Shown here: in pieces, positions 54,866-64,000 of the stretch
Layout of the letters: each line of letters begins with the position of its first letter
How positions within the stretch are numbered: position 1 is the stretch's first letter
NCBI RefSeq assembly: GCF_012910715.1
Contig: NZ_JABBHF010000001.1
Coordinates: 441,170 to 505,169 of the forward strand
Source of the DNA: Flavivirga algicola
Lineage (GTDB): Bacteria; Bacteroidota; Bacteroidia; Flavobacteriales; Flavobacteriaceae
Reading direction: 5' to 3'
Length of the DNA stretch: 64,000 nucleotides
Made by a program: the position numbers and the translations under genes
The notes under the pieces: generated by a model
Database searches by the model: none
Seen by the model: the letters and a program-made list of their open reading frames with translations, nothing else
Told to the model about the DNA's origin: nothing

Positions 54866-54873
54866 TATATTTG
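54866..54873 (+). promoter_or_regulatory. Putative -7 element of the small conserved gene at 54899
   Basis: TATATTTG matches TAnnTTTG, 25 nt before the ATG at 54899. It probably serves the 54899-58566 run of genes. Confidence 0.4.
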
Positions 54874-54898
54874 AATCTCAATTAACGACTCCTTTTTC

Positions 54899-55135
54899 AT
54901 GCGTAAATTAAAACTTATTTGGGATTTTCATGGACCCGATGCCTCAAAAATAGCTGAGCATCATGAAATTCACTTAAAAGAGTACATCCAGATAGAAAAC
55001 CTGAATATTTCCATTACTGGTATTGAAAACTTAAACGAGGCACATGCTATTGCCTTTTTAGTTGTTGATGAAGATAAAATGAAACCTGTAAGAGATGCTT
55101 TAAAACCACATCGCGGACAAGTTTATGACAACTAA
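54899..55135 (+). CDS. Small conserved flavobacterial protein
   Basis: 78 residues, soluble, alpha/beta pattern: LKLIWDFHGPDASKIAEHHE, then HLKEYIQIENLNISITGIEN and AHAIAFLVVDEDKMKPVRDA. No signal peptide or membrane segment. I recognise no named family. Its last codons overlap the ATG of the multihaem gene by 11 nt, so translation may be coupled, although its cytoplasmic nature differs from that exported partner. Confidence 0.7.
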   Translation: MRKLKLIWDFHGPDASKIAEHHEIHLKEYIQIENLNISITGIENLNEAHAIAFLVVDEDKMKPVRDALKPHRGQVYDN

Positions 55136-57380
55136 AAAATATATGATGAGCGTTTTTAAAACTATAAATTGTCAAAAAATTAGCCGTTTTCAAAAAAGAA
55201 TTAATTATCTCTTTATAATTTGCCTTCTGGTTTGTGCCTGCAAAAAGAAGCAGGAATACCAACCCAAAAGCAATATTCACCTTAAAACCGAACATGCTAA
55301 ATTTGTAGGTAAAGAGGCTTGTATAGAATGTCATAAATCGGAATACGATAGCTGGAATCACTCGCATCACCAACAGGCTATGAAAATTGCCGACTCTACA
55401 ACTATTTTAGGTGATTTCAACAATAAAACCTTTATACACAAAGGTGTTAAAAGCACTTTTTTTAAACGAGGAAACAATTTTTATGTAAATACTACGGATA
55501 AGAATGGTGACTACCACGATTACAAAATAGTGTATACTTTTGGAGTTACCCCTTTACAGCAATACATTGTTAAATTCCCAGATGGTGCTTACCAATGTTT
55601 AATAACCGCTTGGGATACCGAAAAGAACAAATGGTTTCATTTACAACCTAATTTAGAATTAGCCCATGATGAATGGATAAACTGGACTGGGGGCGCCATG
55701 AGGTGGAATACTGCTTGTGCAGACTGCCATTCTACAAACCTTGATAAAAATTTCGACTCTCAAACAAAGACTTTCAACACGACTTTTAACGAAATCAATG
55801 TAAGCTGTGAAGCCTGCCATGGGCCAGCCAGTAATCATGTAGCATTTTACAAGAGTTCTAATAAAGATGCTATGCCTCAAAAATTATATATGGGGAAATC
55901 TCTAGCTTCAAAAAGTCTTATTGAAAAATGCGCCAGGTGCCATTCGAGAAGGTCTCAGATTACCAAGAAATTTGATTACAAAGGGCATTTTTTAGATCAT
56001 TACAGTCCTAGCTTGCTCATTGACCCTATTTACGAGCTAGATGGTCAAATAAAGGATGAGGATTATGTTTATGGCTCTTTTATGCAAAGTAAAATGTATC
56101 AAAACGATGTTACTTGTGTTGATTGTCATGATGTCCACTCATTAAAACTTAAAAAAACAGGAAACGACCTTTGTTTAAGCTGTCATGAGCCTAAATATAA
56201 TAGTGAATCTCACCATTATCATAAAGCAAATACAGCAGGGGCTCAATGTATAAATTGTCATATGACAGGTAAAATATACATGGGAAATGACTATAGACGA
56301 GATCATAGTTTCAGGGTACCTCGACCAGATCAAACCGTAAAGTATGGAACTCCTAACGCCTGTAACGAGTGCCATAAAAACAAATCTGCCGAGTGGGCCA
56401 GTAAATTTATCGATTCTAAATATGGTACCAAACGCCCAGACCATTTTTCTAATTACCTCTTAGAAGGGTATAACGGTAACCATCAAGCATTATACACATT
56501 ATTATCTCAAAATAAATTTCCAGAAATAGCAAGAGCGACAGCTCTATACCAATACTCAAACAATCCATTATCATATAATGAGCTTAATGATATTAGAAAG
56601 TTTTTAAAAGATTCTTCCATTCTTGTGCGACATGAAGCAGTGCGTTCTTTTGAAAAGATTCGGAATCAAAATTACCATGCAGATATTGAACCTTTACTTA
56701 AAGATTCTATTCGGTTAGTAAGAATTGCTGCTGTAAAATACTTTAATAGCATGGGAGCCCATATGAGCGGTAATAGTAATTTTGATAAAGCTGAAAAAGA
56801 ATTTTTAGAGTCGTTGGATATGAGTGCCGATTTTGCTTCGGGTCAACATCAAATTGCTGTTTATAATGAAATGAAAGGTCGTACCGATTTGGCTATTGAA
56901 GCCTATAAAAGATCTTTAGAAATCGATAATCGCTATAATGTATCCAGAATGAATTTGGCATTATTGCTTTATAAACAAGGCAACATACAGGAAGCAAAAG
57001 ATCTCTACCTTAAGGTTATTGAGATAGAACCAGATTATAGCAACTCTTACTATATGTTAGGCTTATTGTTTAACGAAATTGGAGATACCAAAAATGCTTT
57101 AAAATATCTTGCTGAGGCCTGTGAAAAACAACCTGTAAACATTCGAGCATTCTATAATTATGCCTTAAAACTCCAAGCAGAAAATTTAAACCAAAAATCT
57201 ATAGAAATTATTAATAAAGCATTAGCCATTTTTCCTAAAAACGAAAACCTATTATATGTAAAATTGATTGGAGAAATGAATTTAAAACAGCGTAAAGATG
57301 CTTACAAGACCTGTTCTGAACTTATTCAACTAGCACCAGACAATGCTAATTACAAACAAATTTTCGAAAGCTTGAAATAA
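55125..57380 (+). CDS. Eight-haem c-type cytochrome lipoprotein with C-terminal TPR repeats
   Basis: 751 residues. Lipoprotein-like signal with lipobox LVCAC about residue 40 after a basic n-region (other starts at MMSVFK are possible). Eight CxxCH haem-binding motifs: CIECH, CADCH, CEACH, CARCH, CVDCH, CLSCH, CINCH and CNECH. Extra His residues (SHHQQAM) may be axial ligands. Residues about 420-560 contain HEAT-like helices (IARATALYQYSNNPLSYNEL), and the C-terminus has four or more TPR units. This haem plus TPR layout occurs in cytochrome c554/NrfA-relative proteins of unknown electron donor. No nrf, nap or nos gene is adjacent. Confidence 0.85.
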   Translation: MTTKKYMMSVFKTINCQKISRFQKRINYLFIICLLVCACKKKQEYQPKSNIHLKTEHAKFVGKEACIECHKSEYDSWNHSHHQQAMKIADSTTILGDFNNKTFIHKGVKSTFFKRGNNFYVNTTDKNGDYHDYKIVYTFGVTPLQQYIVKFPDGAYQCLITAWDTEKNKWFHLQPNLELAHDEWINWTGGAMRWNTACADCHSTNLDKNFDSQTKTFNTTFNEINVSCEACHGPASNHVAFYKSSNKDAMPQKLYMGKSLASKSLIEKCARCHSRRSQITKKFDYKGHFLDHYSPSLLIDPIYELDGQIKDEDYVYGSFMQSKMYQNDVTCVDCHDVHSLKLKKTGNDLCLSCHEPKYNSESHHYHKANTAGAQCINCHMTGKIYMGNDYRRDHSFRVPRPDQTVKYGTPNACNECHKNKSAEWASKFIDSKYGTKRPDHFSNYLLEGYNGNHQALYTLLSQNKFPEIARATALYQYSNNPLSYNELNDIRKFLKDSSILVRHEAVRSFEKIRNQNYHADIEPLLKDSIRLVRIAAVKYFNSMGAHMSGNSNFDKAEKEFLESLDMSADFASGQHQIAVYNEMKGRTDLAIEAYKRSLEIDNRYNVSRMNLALLLYKQGNIQEAKDLYLKVIEIEPDYSNSYYMLGLLFNEIGDTKNALKYLAEACEKQPVNIRAFYNYALKLQAENLNQKSIEIINKALAIFPKNENLLYVKLIGEMNLKQRKDAYKTCSELIQLAPDNANYKQIFESLK

Positions 57381-57381
57381 T

Positions 57382-58566
57382 TTGAAACACCAAAGCACTA
57401 TACTTATAGTTATTGTTATCTCTCAATTCTTGTGTACATCACTTTGGTTTGCCAGCAATGGGGTTATTAACGATCTTATAGTAAATTTTCACTTAAAAGA
57501 TGGTGCCTTAGGCCATTTAACATCATCTGTTCAATTTGGTTTTATTTCTGGGACATTAGCTTTTGCTATTTTTACCATAGCTGATCGCTATTCACCTTCA
57601 AAAGTGTTTTTTGTAAGCGCCCTGCTTTCTGCCCTATTTAACATTGGAGTTTTATGGAACGGTCATCATTTAATGAGTTTACTTCTGCTTCGTTTTTTTA
57701 CTGGTTTTTTTCTTGCTGGTATTTACCCCGTAGGTATGAAAATAGCTGCCGATTATTACAAGGAAGGTCTTGGAAAATCACTCGGTTTTCTAGTAGGTGC
57801 ACTGGTGCTAGGTACCGCTTTGCCCCATTTACTTAAAGGGGCTACCAATATGTTTTCCTGGAAATCTGTCATACTTATAACTACATGTCTTTCGGTAATC
57901 GGAGGCTTACTCATGCTAATCATGGTTCCTAATGGGCCATATAGAAAACCCAGTCAAAAACTAAATCTTTTTGCTTTTTTTAATGTATTCAAAAATCATA
58001 AATTTCGCTCTTCTGCCTTTGGATATTGGGGGCACATGTGGGAACTCTATGCCTTTTGGGCGTTTACACCTGTTATGCTGAAAGTTTATAGCGATTTACA
58101 TCCTGCAGTTTCCTTTAATATTCCTGTTTTATCTTTTCTAATTATTGGTATTGGCGGACTGGCTTGTATATTAGGAGGGTATCTTTCTCAAAAAATCGGC
58201 ATTAAAAAAACGGCTTTTATGGCATTACTATTATCATGTGGTTGCTGTCTTATGTCCCCTTTTATTTTTATAAATGAATCTGAAAGTTTATTTATCATTT
58301 TCCTGAGTTTTTGGGGCATGGTCGTTATTGCCGACTCCCCTCTTTTTTCTACATTAGTTGCACAAAATGCACCTCCTGAAATAAAAGGAACGGCACTAAC
58401 TATAGTCAATTGCGTTGGATTTGCAATAACCATAATCAGTATTCAAATTATAAATAGTATAAGAAGTTATACAGATTCACATAGTATTTATACAATACTT
58501 GCTATAGGTCCTATATTGGGATTAATAGCACTAAATAGTAAAACAAAAACTATCTCGAATAATTAG
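57382..58566 (+). CDS. MFS transporter
   Basis: 394 residues, about 12 hydrophobic helices, e.g. [40 protein letters not shown] (family loop) and the second-half [17 protein letters not shown]. Start at a TTG (57382), the only available codon after the upstream stop; spacing is 1 nt, so it is co-transcribed with the eight-haem gene. Substrate not deducible; a link to the cytochrome is positional. Its end overlaps the end of guaB (convergent) by 17 nt. Confidence 0.85.
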   Translation: MKHQSTILIVIVISQFLCTSLWFASNGVINDLIVNFHLKDGALGHLTSSVQFGFISGTLAFAIFTIADRYSPSKVFFVSALLSALFNIGVLWNGHHLMSLLLLRFFTGFFLAGIYPVGMKIAADYYKEGLGKSLGFLVGALVLGTALPHLLKGATNMFSWKSVILITTCLSVIGGLLMLIMVPNGPYRKPSQKLNLFAFFNVFKNHKFRSSAFGYWGHMWELYAFWAFTPVMLKVYSDLHPAVSFNIPVLSFLIIGIGGLACILGGYLSQKIGIKKTAFMALLLSCGCCLMSPFIFINESESLFIIFLSFWGMVVIADSPLFSTLVAQNAPPEIKGTALTIVNCVGFAITIISIQIINSIRSYTDSHSIYTILAIGPILGLIALNSKTKTISNN

Positions 58567-60022
58567 GGGATTCTTTAGTAATTGTTACATCATGCGGGTG
58601 ACTTTCATTAATACCACTTGCTGTAATTTTCACAAACTGCCCTGTTTCTTTTAGTGTCTCGATATCTTTAGCACCGCAATACCCCATACCAGCTCGCAAA
58701 CCACCTATAAACTGATGAATGCTTTCATATAAATCGCCTTTATAAGGCACACGACCTACAATACCTTCTGGTACCAATTTTTTAATATCGTCTTCAACAT
58801 CCTGAAAATAGCGATCTTTACTACCTTGTTTCATCGCTTCTACAGATCCCATGCCACGGTATGATTTAAACTTTCTGCCTTCGTAAATAATAGTTTCTCC
58901 AGGAGACTCTTTAGTTCCTGCCAATAGTGATCCTAACATCACCGTATCTGCTCCAGCTGCAATGGCCTTCGGAATATCGCCTGTATAACGAATCCCACCG
59001 TCTGCAATTACGGGCACTCCAGTTCCTTTTAAAGCTGCGGCAACTTCTAAAACTGCTGAAAACTGTGGAAATCCTACTCCCGCGACAACACGCGTTGTAC
59101 AAATAGATCCTGGTCCAATACCAACTTTTACGGCATCTGCCCCTGCTTCAACTAAGTATTTTGCAGCAGTACCTGTTGCAATATTACCTACTATAACTTC
59201 TAAATCTGGAAATTTAGACTTAATTTCTTTTAATACGCCTACCACCCCTTTGGTATGGCCATGTGCCGTATCGATAACGACCGCATCAACACCTGCATTT
59301 ACTAAAGCTTCAGCTCTGTCAACAGCATCGCCAGTAACCCCTATAGCCGCGGCAACACGTAAACGACCGTATTGATCTTTATTGGCAATTGGTTTTTGAC
59401 TTAGTTTTGTGATATCCCTAAAGGTAATTAAACCAGATAATTTATAATTATCATCAACAATAAGGAGTTTTTCAATTTTATGATTTTGAAGAATTTTTTC
59501 TGCATCTTTTAAAGACGTACCAACTGCAGCAGTTACTAAGTTCTCACCTGTCATGACTTCTACAATAGGTCTTGAACTGTCATGCTCGAAACGTAAATCA
59601 CGATTGGTCACGATACCTTTTAAAGTCCCTTCATCATCAACAATAGGAATACCACCAATACTATGTTCTGCCATATTTTGCTTAGCATCTTTAACATTGG
59701 CTGTAAGTGGCAAGGTTACTGGGTCTAAAATCATACCACTTTCAGCACGTTTTACTTTTCTAACCTTCAAAGCTTGCGCCTCAATAGTCATGTTCTTGTG
59801 TAAAACACCAATACCGCCTTCTTGTGCCATGGCTATAGCCATTTTACTTTCGGTAACTGTATCCATCGCTGCCGAAATAATAGGTACGTTAATGGTAATG
59901 TTACGTGTAAGTTTTGTTTGAATATTTACTTCGCGTGGAAGAACTTCAGAAAATGCTGGAACTAAAAGGACGTCATCGTAGGTCAATCCTTCTCCGACAA
60001 TTTTATTTTGATGTGCAGTCAT
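58550..60022 (-). CDS. guaB: Inosine-5'-monophosphate dehydrogenase
   Basis: 490 residues. It oxidises IMP to XMP with NAD+, committing purines to GMP. N-terminal [20 protein letters not shown]; a CBS pair (about 95-210; [40 protein letters not shown]); catalytic loop with Cys in [38 protein letters not shown]; flap [20 protein letters not shown]. Length is typical. The upstream 60025-60045 region carries an inverted repeat between the -7 element and the start codon. Confidence 0.97.
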   Translation of the reverse strand: MTAHQNKIVGEGLTYDDVLLVPAFSEVLPREVNIQTKLTRNITINVPIISAAMDTVTESKMAIAMAQEGGIGVLHKNMTIEAQALKVRKVKRAESGMILDPVTLPLTANVKDAKQNMAEHSIGGIPIVDDEGTLKGIVTNRDLRFEHDSSRPIVEVMTGENLVTAAVGTSLKDAEKILQNHKIEKLLIVDDNYKLSGLITFRDITKLSQKPIANKDQYGRLRVAAAIGVTGDAVDRAEALVNAGVDAVVIDTAHGHTKGVVGVLKEIKSKFPDLEVIVGNIATGTAAKYLVEAGADAVKVGIGPGSICTTRVVAGVGFPQFSAVLEVAAALKGTGVPVIADGGIRYTGDIPKAIAAGADTVMLGSLLAGTKESPGETIIYEGRKFKSYRGMGSVEAMKQGSKDRYFQDVEDDIKKLVPEGIVGRVPYKGDLYESIHQFIGGLRAGMGYCGAKDIETLKETGQFVKITASGINESHPHDVTITKESPNYSR

Positions 60023-60024
60023 GA

Positions 60025-60055
60025 TGCAATTACGTTATAATTGCATGCAAATATA
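60025..60055 (-). promoter_or_regulatory. guaB -7 element with an adjacent inverted repeat
   Basis: Minus-strand TATATTTG at 60048-60055. Downstream of it, arms TGCAATTA (60025-60032) and TAATTGCA (60038-60045) form a perfect 8-bp inverted repeat in the leader; TTGCATGCAA (60041-60050) is a second, overlapping palindrome. Possible operator or leader hairpin. Confidence 0.45.
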
Positions 60056-60080
60056 CAACTAAATTCTAAGATAATATGTA

Positions 60081-60785
60081 TTATTTGTATCTGTTTTTGC
60101 AATATGGCTTAAGTACTTCAATAGCATAATTATAGCGCATTTCTGCTTTTGAAAGGTCTCCTCTAAATCTAATAGCTTTGGGCACAAATATACCATATAG
60201 GAATTGGCCTTTAGCTATACGCCCTAAGGTTTTTAAGCTACTGGAATCCATAGCTTTATAAATAGCTTCTATCCATTCATACTGTTCCCTTTTTAGTATT
60301 TTTTTATCCCATTCTAAAGCTTTCTCTGTTTTCAATATCGCTTGAGAATTATAAAGTTTTTGTAATTCTACAAACACATTATTAAAAACAGTTTCGCTCC
60401 CCTGCCTTGCATAAGCTTTTATAGCCTTTTTCGAAAATATTGAATAGGGAAATACTTCAGTTAGATGCATTTTTTTTGAAATGAAATGGGCCATTTTTAC
60501 CCAAACAACTTCATGATTTTTCCTATTTAATTCATTTATAAACCATTTATAAAAATCGCGTCGCTGTACAATGCTTTTGTATTCTTGAGGCAAATTGTTT
60601 TTAAGGTTAAACACATTAGCTTCTCTCCAAACCAAAGTATTTCTGGTTCTATCGCATTTTAACCAATCGGAAGGTGATAATGACTCTCGTTGGGTTTCCT
60701 TTTTATAAACTCTGAGACTTTTCCACTCTTTTGCAGATAAGGTGTTATAAAAAATAAGTATGAAGAGGTATATAATCCATCGCAT
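60081..60785 (-). CDS. Exported hypothetical protein
   Basis: 234 residues with a signal peptide (about 1-18, IFYNTLSAKEW). The mature part is basic and helical, with many Trp/Tyr (DWLKCDRTRNTLVWREANVF, YKWFINELNRKNHEVVWVKM, YGIFVPKAIRFRGDLSKAEM). I recognise no family; no catalytic motif is apparent. It lies 58 nt upstream of guaB and 73 nt downstream of the haem-binding gene on the same strand. Confidence 0.6.
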   Translation of the reverse strand: MRWIIYLFILIFYNTLSAKEWKSLRVYKKETQRESLSPSDWLKCDRTRNTLVWREANVFNLKNNLPQEYKSIVQRRDFYKWFINELNRKNHEVVWVKMAHFISKKMHLTEVFPYSIFSKKAIKAYARQGSETVFNNVFVELQKLYNSQAILKTEKALEWDKKILKREQYEWIEAIYKAMDSSSLKTLGRIAKGQFLYGIFVPKAIRFRGDLSKAEMRYNYAIEVLKPYCKNRYK

Positions 60786-60858
60786 AAGTGTATAAAAATA
60801 CGAGAAATTATATTGATGTTATACTTCAAACAAATATGCTCAGACTATCAACCTCTAT

Positions 60859-61314
60859 TTATTCCAAATTATAATTTTCTCTTGCTTTTTTAGCCCAAGC
60901 TATTAATACTTCTTTTTCTTTTTGGGTCATAGCATCATGCATCCAAGTATAAGAATGCAACGGCATCTTCCCCTCTTCAATTTCTTCTATAAGTTCATCT
61001 AATTTATGATCCTTTTTTTTATCATTATAAGTATCCCATTTTGAAACATTAAAATGTTCATTACCTTCTTCTATATGATGATTTATCCAAAAAGATACGG
61101 GAGCTACTTCTGCATACCATGGATATTCTGATTTATTACTATGGCAATCATAGCATTGGGCTTTTAATATCGCTGCAACTTCTTTACTAACCTTAGTTTC
61201 TGTTTCAAAATCTACTACTTCTCTATACGCTGCATCATTTTTTTCTGGTCTAAAAAACTGTATTAAAATCAGAGCTATTAGTAATACAATCAATATTTTT
61301 TTTATTATTCTCAT
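60859..61314 (-). CDS. Haem-binding domain (Haem_bd) protein
   Basis: 151 residues. One N-terminal membrane anchor (KKILIVLLIALILIQFF) and a single CxxCH motif in AQCYDCHSNKSEYPWYAEVA, followed by PVSFWINHHIEEG and a C-terminal helix (TQKEKEVLIAWAKKARENY). This matches the Haem_bd family, predicted to carry one c-type haem on the periplasmic side. 11 nt separate it from the TonB receptor gene upstream, suggesting co-expression. Confidence 0.85.
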   Translation of the reverse strand: MRIIKKILIVLLIALILIQFFRPEKNDAAYREVVDFETETKVSKEVAAILKAQCYDCHSNKSEYPWYAEVAPVSFWINHHIEEGNEHFNVSKWDTYNDKKKDHKLDELIEEIEEGKMPLHSYTWMHDAMTQKEKEVLIAWAKKARENYNLE

Positions 61315-61325
61315 GTCTTCTATAC

Positions 61326-63749
61326 TTAAAATTTGAGTTGCAAGGTAGCATAAAAATTCCTTGGTGCAGATGGAATAATTCCTGGCCCAGGATATCCAGT
61401 AGCTCGTCTAGTAAAATAACTATTATCTAAAACATTATTTATTCCTGTTTCTAACTTGAATTGTTTGTAACTATAAGACAATGATAAATCTAAAATATCA
61501 TATTCTGGAATTTCACCAACTACACCACTTAAACTAGCTGTTGTAGAATTTGTTGCATCGGTAAATTGTTTTCCTAAGTATGTGTATTGAATACTGGCTA
61601 ATACATTTTTATAACCGCCCTGTATACCTGTTTTTAAATTTAAATCTGGAATAAACTCGACTTGGTTTCCTTTAATACCAGACTGTTCAGAAGCCGTATA
61701 TTCAGAATTTATAATAGATGTATTAATAAAATAATTCAGTTTAAAATCATTGTTTAAACCGAGAAGTTTCTTCAAATTAAAATCAAATAGCGATTCTACC
61801 CCATACATGACAGCATCTCCAACATTCCCACGTTCACTAATAACTCTACCATCAGGCAATCCTTTTTGAACAAAACCAATTCTACCATTATAAAACAGTC
61901 CAAAAACACCTAAATCATAAGATATCAATTTTTTATAGTTACCTCGAATCCCTAAATCTGCAGTGAAACCTTCTTCATCTGTAATATCAGGATTTATAGA
62001 AAATGCTGGGTTTGTAATATTGATATCCGAAAAAGTTACAGATCGATAGTTTTGAGAAATATTTCCGTAAAATTCAAAATTAGAATTCGCTTTATAGCTC
62101 AAACCTAAACCGAGTAAAACAAATGAACGCTCAAAATTATTATCGTCTTCTACCGTTTCTTCAAAAATAACATTCCCTGCACCATCTGTATTAATACGTT
62201 TAAAAAACCCATCACTTTCAGTTTTAATGTATTCAAATCTGAACCCTGGAGTGACTGAAAATTTATCTGACACATAAAATATATTTTCTCCAAATACAGC
62301 TACATTTAAATTAGGTAAATCAAATTCTGATTGGTTAGGGTAATTAGGAAAATCGCGTGTAGCAAAATCGAAATCCGGCCCAACTCCATCACTACCTGGA
62401 CCTTGTTTTTGGTAATTATCTGCTTGATAGTATTTTGCCCCAATCAAGAATGTAGCATCTTTATTTAATAATTTGTATTTACTTAATAATCTCGTCTCAA
62501 AACCAAAATTATTGAAATCACCTTTAATTAAATCTCGTTCGGTATTTGGATCCACTTGACTAACCCTATTTGTTCTAAAACCTAAGGCATCACGCGACGC
62601 ATTTAGACCAAAAAAGTTAAATGTGAAATTTGTTTTTTCTGAAAATTCATGAGCGAATTTTAAATTATAAAGCAACCAATCTACCTCAAACCAATTTCGT
62701 GATCTATTACTTTGTAATGGGTTTTCATTAAACATCTGATCTGTTAAACCACCACCTTGTTGAGCCAAATAACGTAGGTATGAAACCTCTCCTGTTAACG
62801 ACGTTTTTTCATTGAATTGATATCCTAGATGTGCAAAGATGTTTTTAGATTCAAATTCTGAATTAGGTCTAAAACCATCCCCTTTTTTATAATTAAAGTA
62901 GGTGTAGTAACTCCATTTATTTTTAGTACCACTTACACTCGTAAAGTTAGTATATAACCCAAAACTCCCTAAGGTGTTTCTTGTTATAATTTCTAAAGGC
63001 CTACCAGGGTTAGGTGATTTCATTTTAAAATTCACCAAACCTCCAAACTGTGTTCCATATTGCAAGGATGCTGCCCCACGAATCACTTGAATCTCTTCTA
63101 AACCCTCTGAAGCTGGTGTATAATAACTTTCGGGATACCCTAAAACATCTGCGCTAATGTCATAACCATTTTGCCTCGTGTTGAAGTTTGCCGTCCTGTT
63201 GGGGTCTAAGCCTCTGCCTCCAATATTTAATTGTAAACCTGCGTCATCGTTTTGATAAATATTTAGCCCTGCAACCTGACTAAAAATTTGTCTTGAATTA
63301 TTTGATGCTAAATTTGCCATAGATTGATCTACTAAAACAACCTCTGTTTTCTTACCTGCATAAATGGCTGTTTCTTCAACGTCATTGAGTCGTTTTAGCT
63401 CAAAAACACGACGTCTATTTGCACTAATTATCACTTCGGATAATTCTGTTGTTAAATCCTTTAAAATAATATTTAAACTTTGTGTATTTTCAGTGTTTAC
63501 AGAAACTTCTCTAATTTCATATTCAGAAGAAAAGAATATCAAGGTCATTTCTTTTTTAGGCGTTTGAAATTCAAAATCTCCAGTTACGTTCGTTCTAGTT
63601 AACAAGCCAGAATCTTTATCATAAACACTTACACCTCCAATAGGTTTATTATTTTCTGAAAATACAACAATCCCCTTAACGGTTTGCTGTGCATAAAGCG
63701 ATACACTAAAAATAAGTACAAAAATAAGTTTACAGTCCTTTAATCTCAT
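61326..63749 (-). CDS. TonB-dependent receptor (FecA/siderophore-type)
   Basis: 807 residues. Signal peptide about 1-21 (FVLIFSVSLYAQQTVKG); CarboxypepD_reg-like domain about 22-110 (GIVVFSENNKPIGGVSVYD); plug domain about 115-235 (ANLASNNSRQIFSQVAGLNI, GYPESYYTPASEGLEEIQVI, RGAASLQYGTQFGGLVNFKM); barrel to the C-terminal ARNFYATLQLKF-type end (PRNFYATLQLKF). The TonB-type barrel and short length suggest uptake of an iron or haem chelate rather than glycans. It overlaps the HTTM gene by 20 nt and is followed by the Haem_bd gene. Confidence 0.9.
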   Translation of the reverse strand: MRLKDCKLIFVLIFSVSLYAQQTVKGIVVFSENNKPIGGVSVYDKDSGLLTRTNVTGDFEFQTPKKEMTLIFFSSEYEIREVSVNTENTQSLNIILKDLTTELSEVIISANRRRVFELKRLNDVEETAIYAGKKTEVVLVDQSMANLASNNSRQIFSQVAGLNIYQNDDAGLQLNIGGRGLDPNRTANFNTRQNGYDISADVLGYPESYYTPASEGLEEIQVIRGAASLQYGTQFGGLVNFKMKSPNPGRPLEIITRNTLGSFGLYTNFTSVSGTKNKWSYYTYFNYKKGDGFRPNSEFESKNIFAHLGYQFNEKTSLTGEVSYLRYLAQQGGGLTDQMFNENPLQSNRSRNWFEVDWLLYNLKFAHEFSEKTNFTFNFFGLNASRDALGFRTNRVSQVDPNTERDLIKGDFNNFGFETRLLSKYKLLNKDATFLIGAKYYQADNYQKQGPGSDGVGPDFDFATRDFPNYPNQSEFDLPNLNVAVFGENIFYVSDKFSVTPGFRFEYIKTESDGFFKRINTDGAGNVIFEETVEDDNNFERSFVLLGLGLSYKANSNFEFYGNISQNYRSVTFSDINITNPAFSINPDITDEEGFTADLGIRGNYKKLISYDLGVFGLFYNGRIGFVQKGLPDGRVISERGNVGDAVMYGVESLFDFNLKKLLGLNNDFKLNYFINTSIINSEYTASEQSGIKGNQVEFIPDLNLKTGIQGGYKNVLASIQYTYLGKQFTDATNSTTASLSGVVGEIPEYDILDLSLSYSYKQFKLETGINNVLDNSYFTRRATGYPGPGIIPSAPRNFYATLQLKF

Positions 63750-64000
63750 CTTTAAAAGGTAATATCCAATGTTTTGGTTTAAACGATTCTTTTTCGCGGT
63801 ACAAATCTACATCTTTATCTATAAAGGGCTGACTCAACCTACCATTTAATGCGACATAACTCTCTACAAAAACTTGAACATTTTTATGGCCTTGTGATGT
63901 AAAATGATCTCCCAAGTAATGTGCGTATTCTAATATGAAGTCAGGTTGAAAGCTCATTTGTTTTTCTTGAAATGGGGTTAAGAAATCTTTATTATCAACA
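63730..64000 (-). CDS. HTTM domain (vitamin K-dependent gamma-carboxylase-like) protein, partial
   Basis: Only the last ~90 residues are inside the window; the frame stays open to position 64000, so the true start lies beyond. FLTPFQEKQMSFQPDFILEY, SYVALNGRLSQPFIDKDVDL and the final WILPFKDEIKGL match the C-terminal region of HTTM/VKD-carboxylase-like proteins as I know them. These are membrane enzymes; bacterial members have no proven substrate. The gene overlaps the TonB receptor gene by 20 nt, which implies coupled expression. Confidence 0.75.
   Translation of the reverse strand, partial: VDNKDFLTPFQEKQMSFQPDFILEYAHYLGDHFTSQGHKNVQVFVESYVALNGRLSQPFIDKDVDLYREKESFKPKHWILPFKDEIKGL

Overview
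The window comes from a low-GC member of Bacteroidetes, almost certainly a marine-type Flavobacteriaceae. The evidence is: promoter elements of the form TTG-N19/20-TAnnTTTG, almost no Shine-Dalgarno sequences, a T9SS type A sorting tail and a T9SS type B relic, SusC/Oar-like TonB receptors, an OstA-like LPS protein, DUF349/DUF368/DUF6495 proteins, and a split PPIase chaperone operon. Both ends of the window cut a gene: hisS on the left, and an HTTM (vitamin-K-carboxylase-like) gene on the right.

Layout. 1-3.6 kb: hisS, then a small regulon (DJ-1/PfpI protein, YdhR-like monooxygenase, Crp/Fnr regulator) with two matching operator-like sites, then a DUF6495 protein. 3.7-9 kb: a large Oar-like TonB receptor, the rpsF-rpsR-rplI ribosomal operon and a LytTR response regulator. 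9-19.7 kb: housekeeping genes (priA, brkB-like, nadC, rlmH, hpf, rdgB, rel, fur-like, purA). 19.8-25.7 kb: an AT-rich accessory island with a membrane-bound AraC regulator, a large lipoprotein with a possible papain-like C-terminus, a small lipoprotein, a degenerate M23-like protein, a frameshifted gene and an M28 peptidase. The island is bracketed by a 25-nt direct repeat of the purA terminator. 25.8-36.6 kb: OstA-like protein, aminotransferase, TPR protein, two tandem DUF368 lipid-carrier flippase homologues, aroE, DUF349, a T9SS type B relic and mazG. 36.8-39.7 kb: a T9SS-exported putative glycoside hydrolase, a YtxH protein and a 172-bp MITE-like palindromic element. 39.7-49 kb: AcnA-type and AcnB-type aconitases on the same strand, separated by two regulator/target pairs (tetR-fabF with twin 18-bp operators; azoreductase/lysR). 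49.3-54.8 kb: an envelope operon of three PPIase/SurA-family proteins, a MoxR ATPase and a small membrane protein. 54.9-58.6 kb: a small conserved protein, an eight-heme TPR lipoprotein and an MFS transporter. 58.5-64 kb: guaB, a hypothetical exported protein, a haem-binding-domain protein, a TonB receptor and the HTTM gene.

Most of the window is ordinary flavobacterial core. The parts most worth a second look are the 6-kb island inside a duplicated terminator, the tetR/fabF operator pair, the Crp-family operator pair with matched geometry, the eight-heme cytochrome locus and the unassigned secreted hydrolase. I saw no tRNA or rRNA gene, CRISPR array, transposase or integrase.
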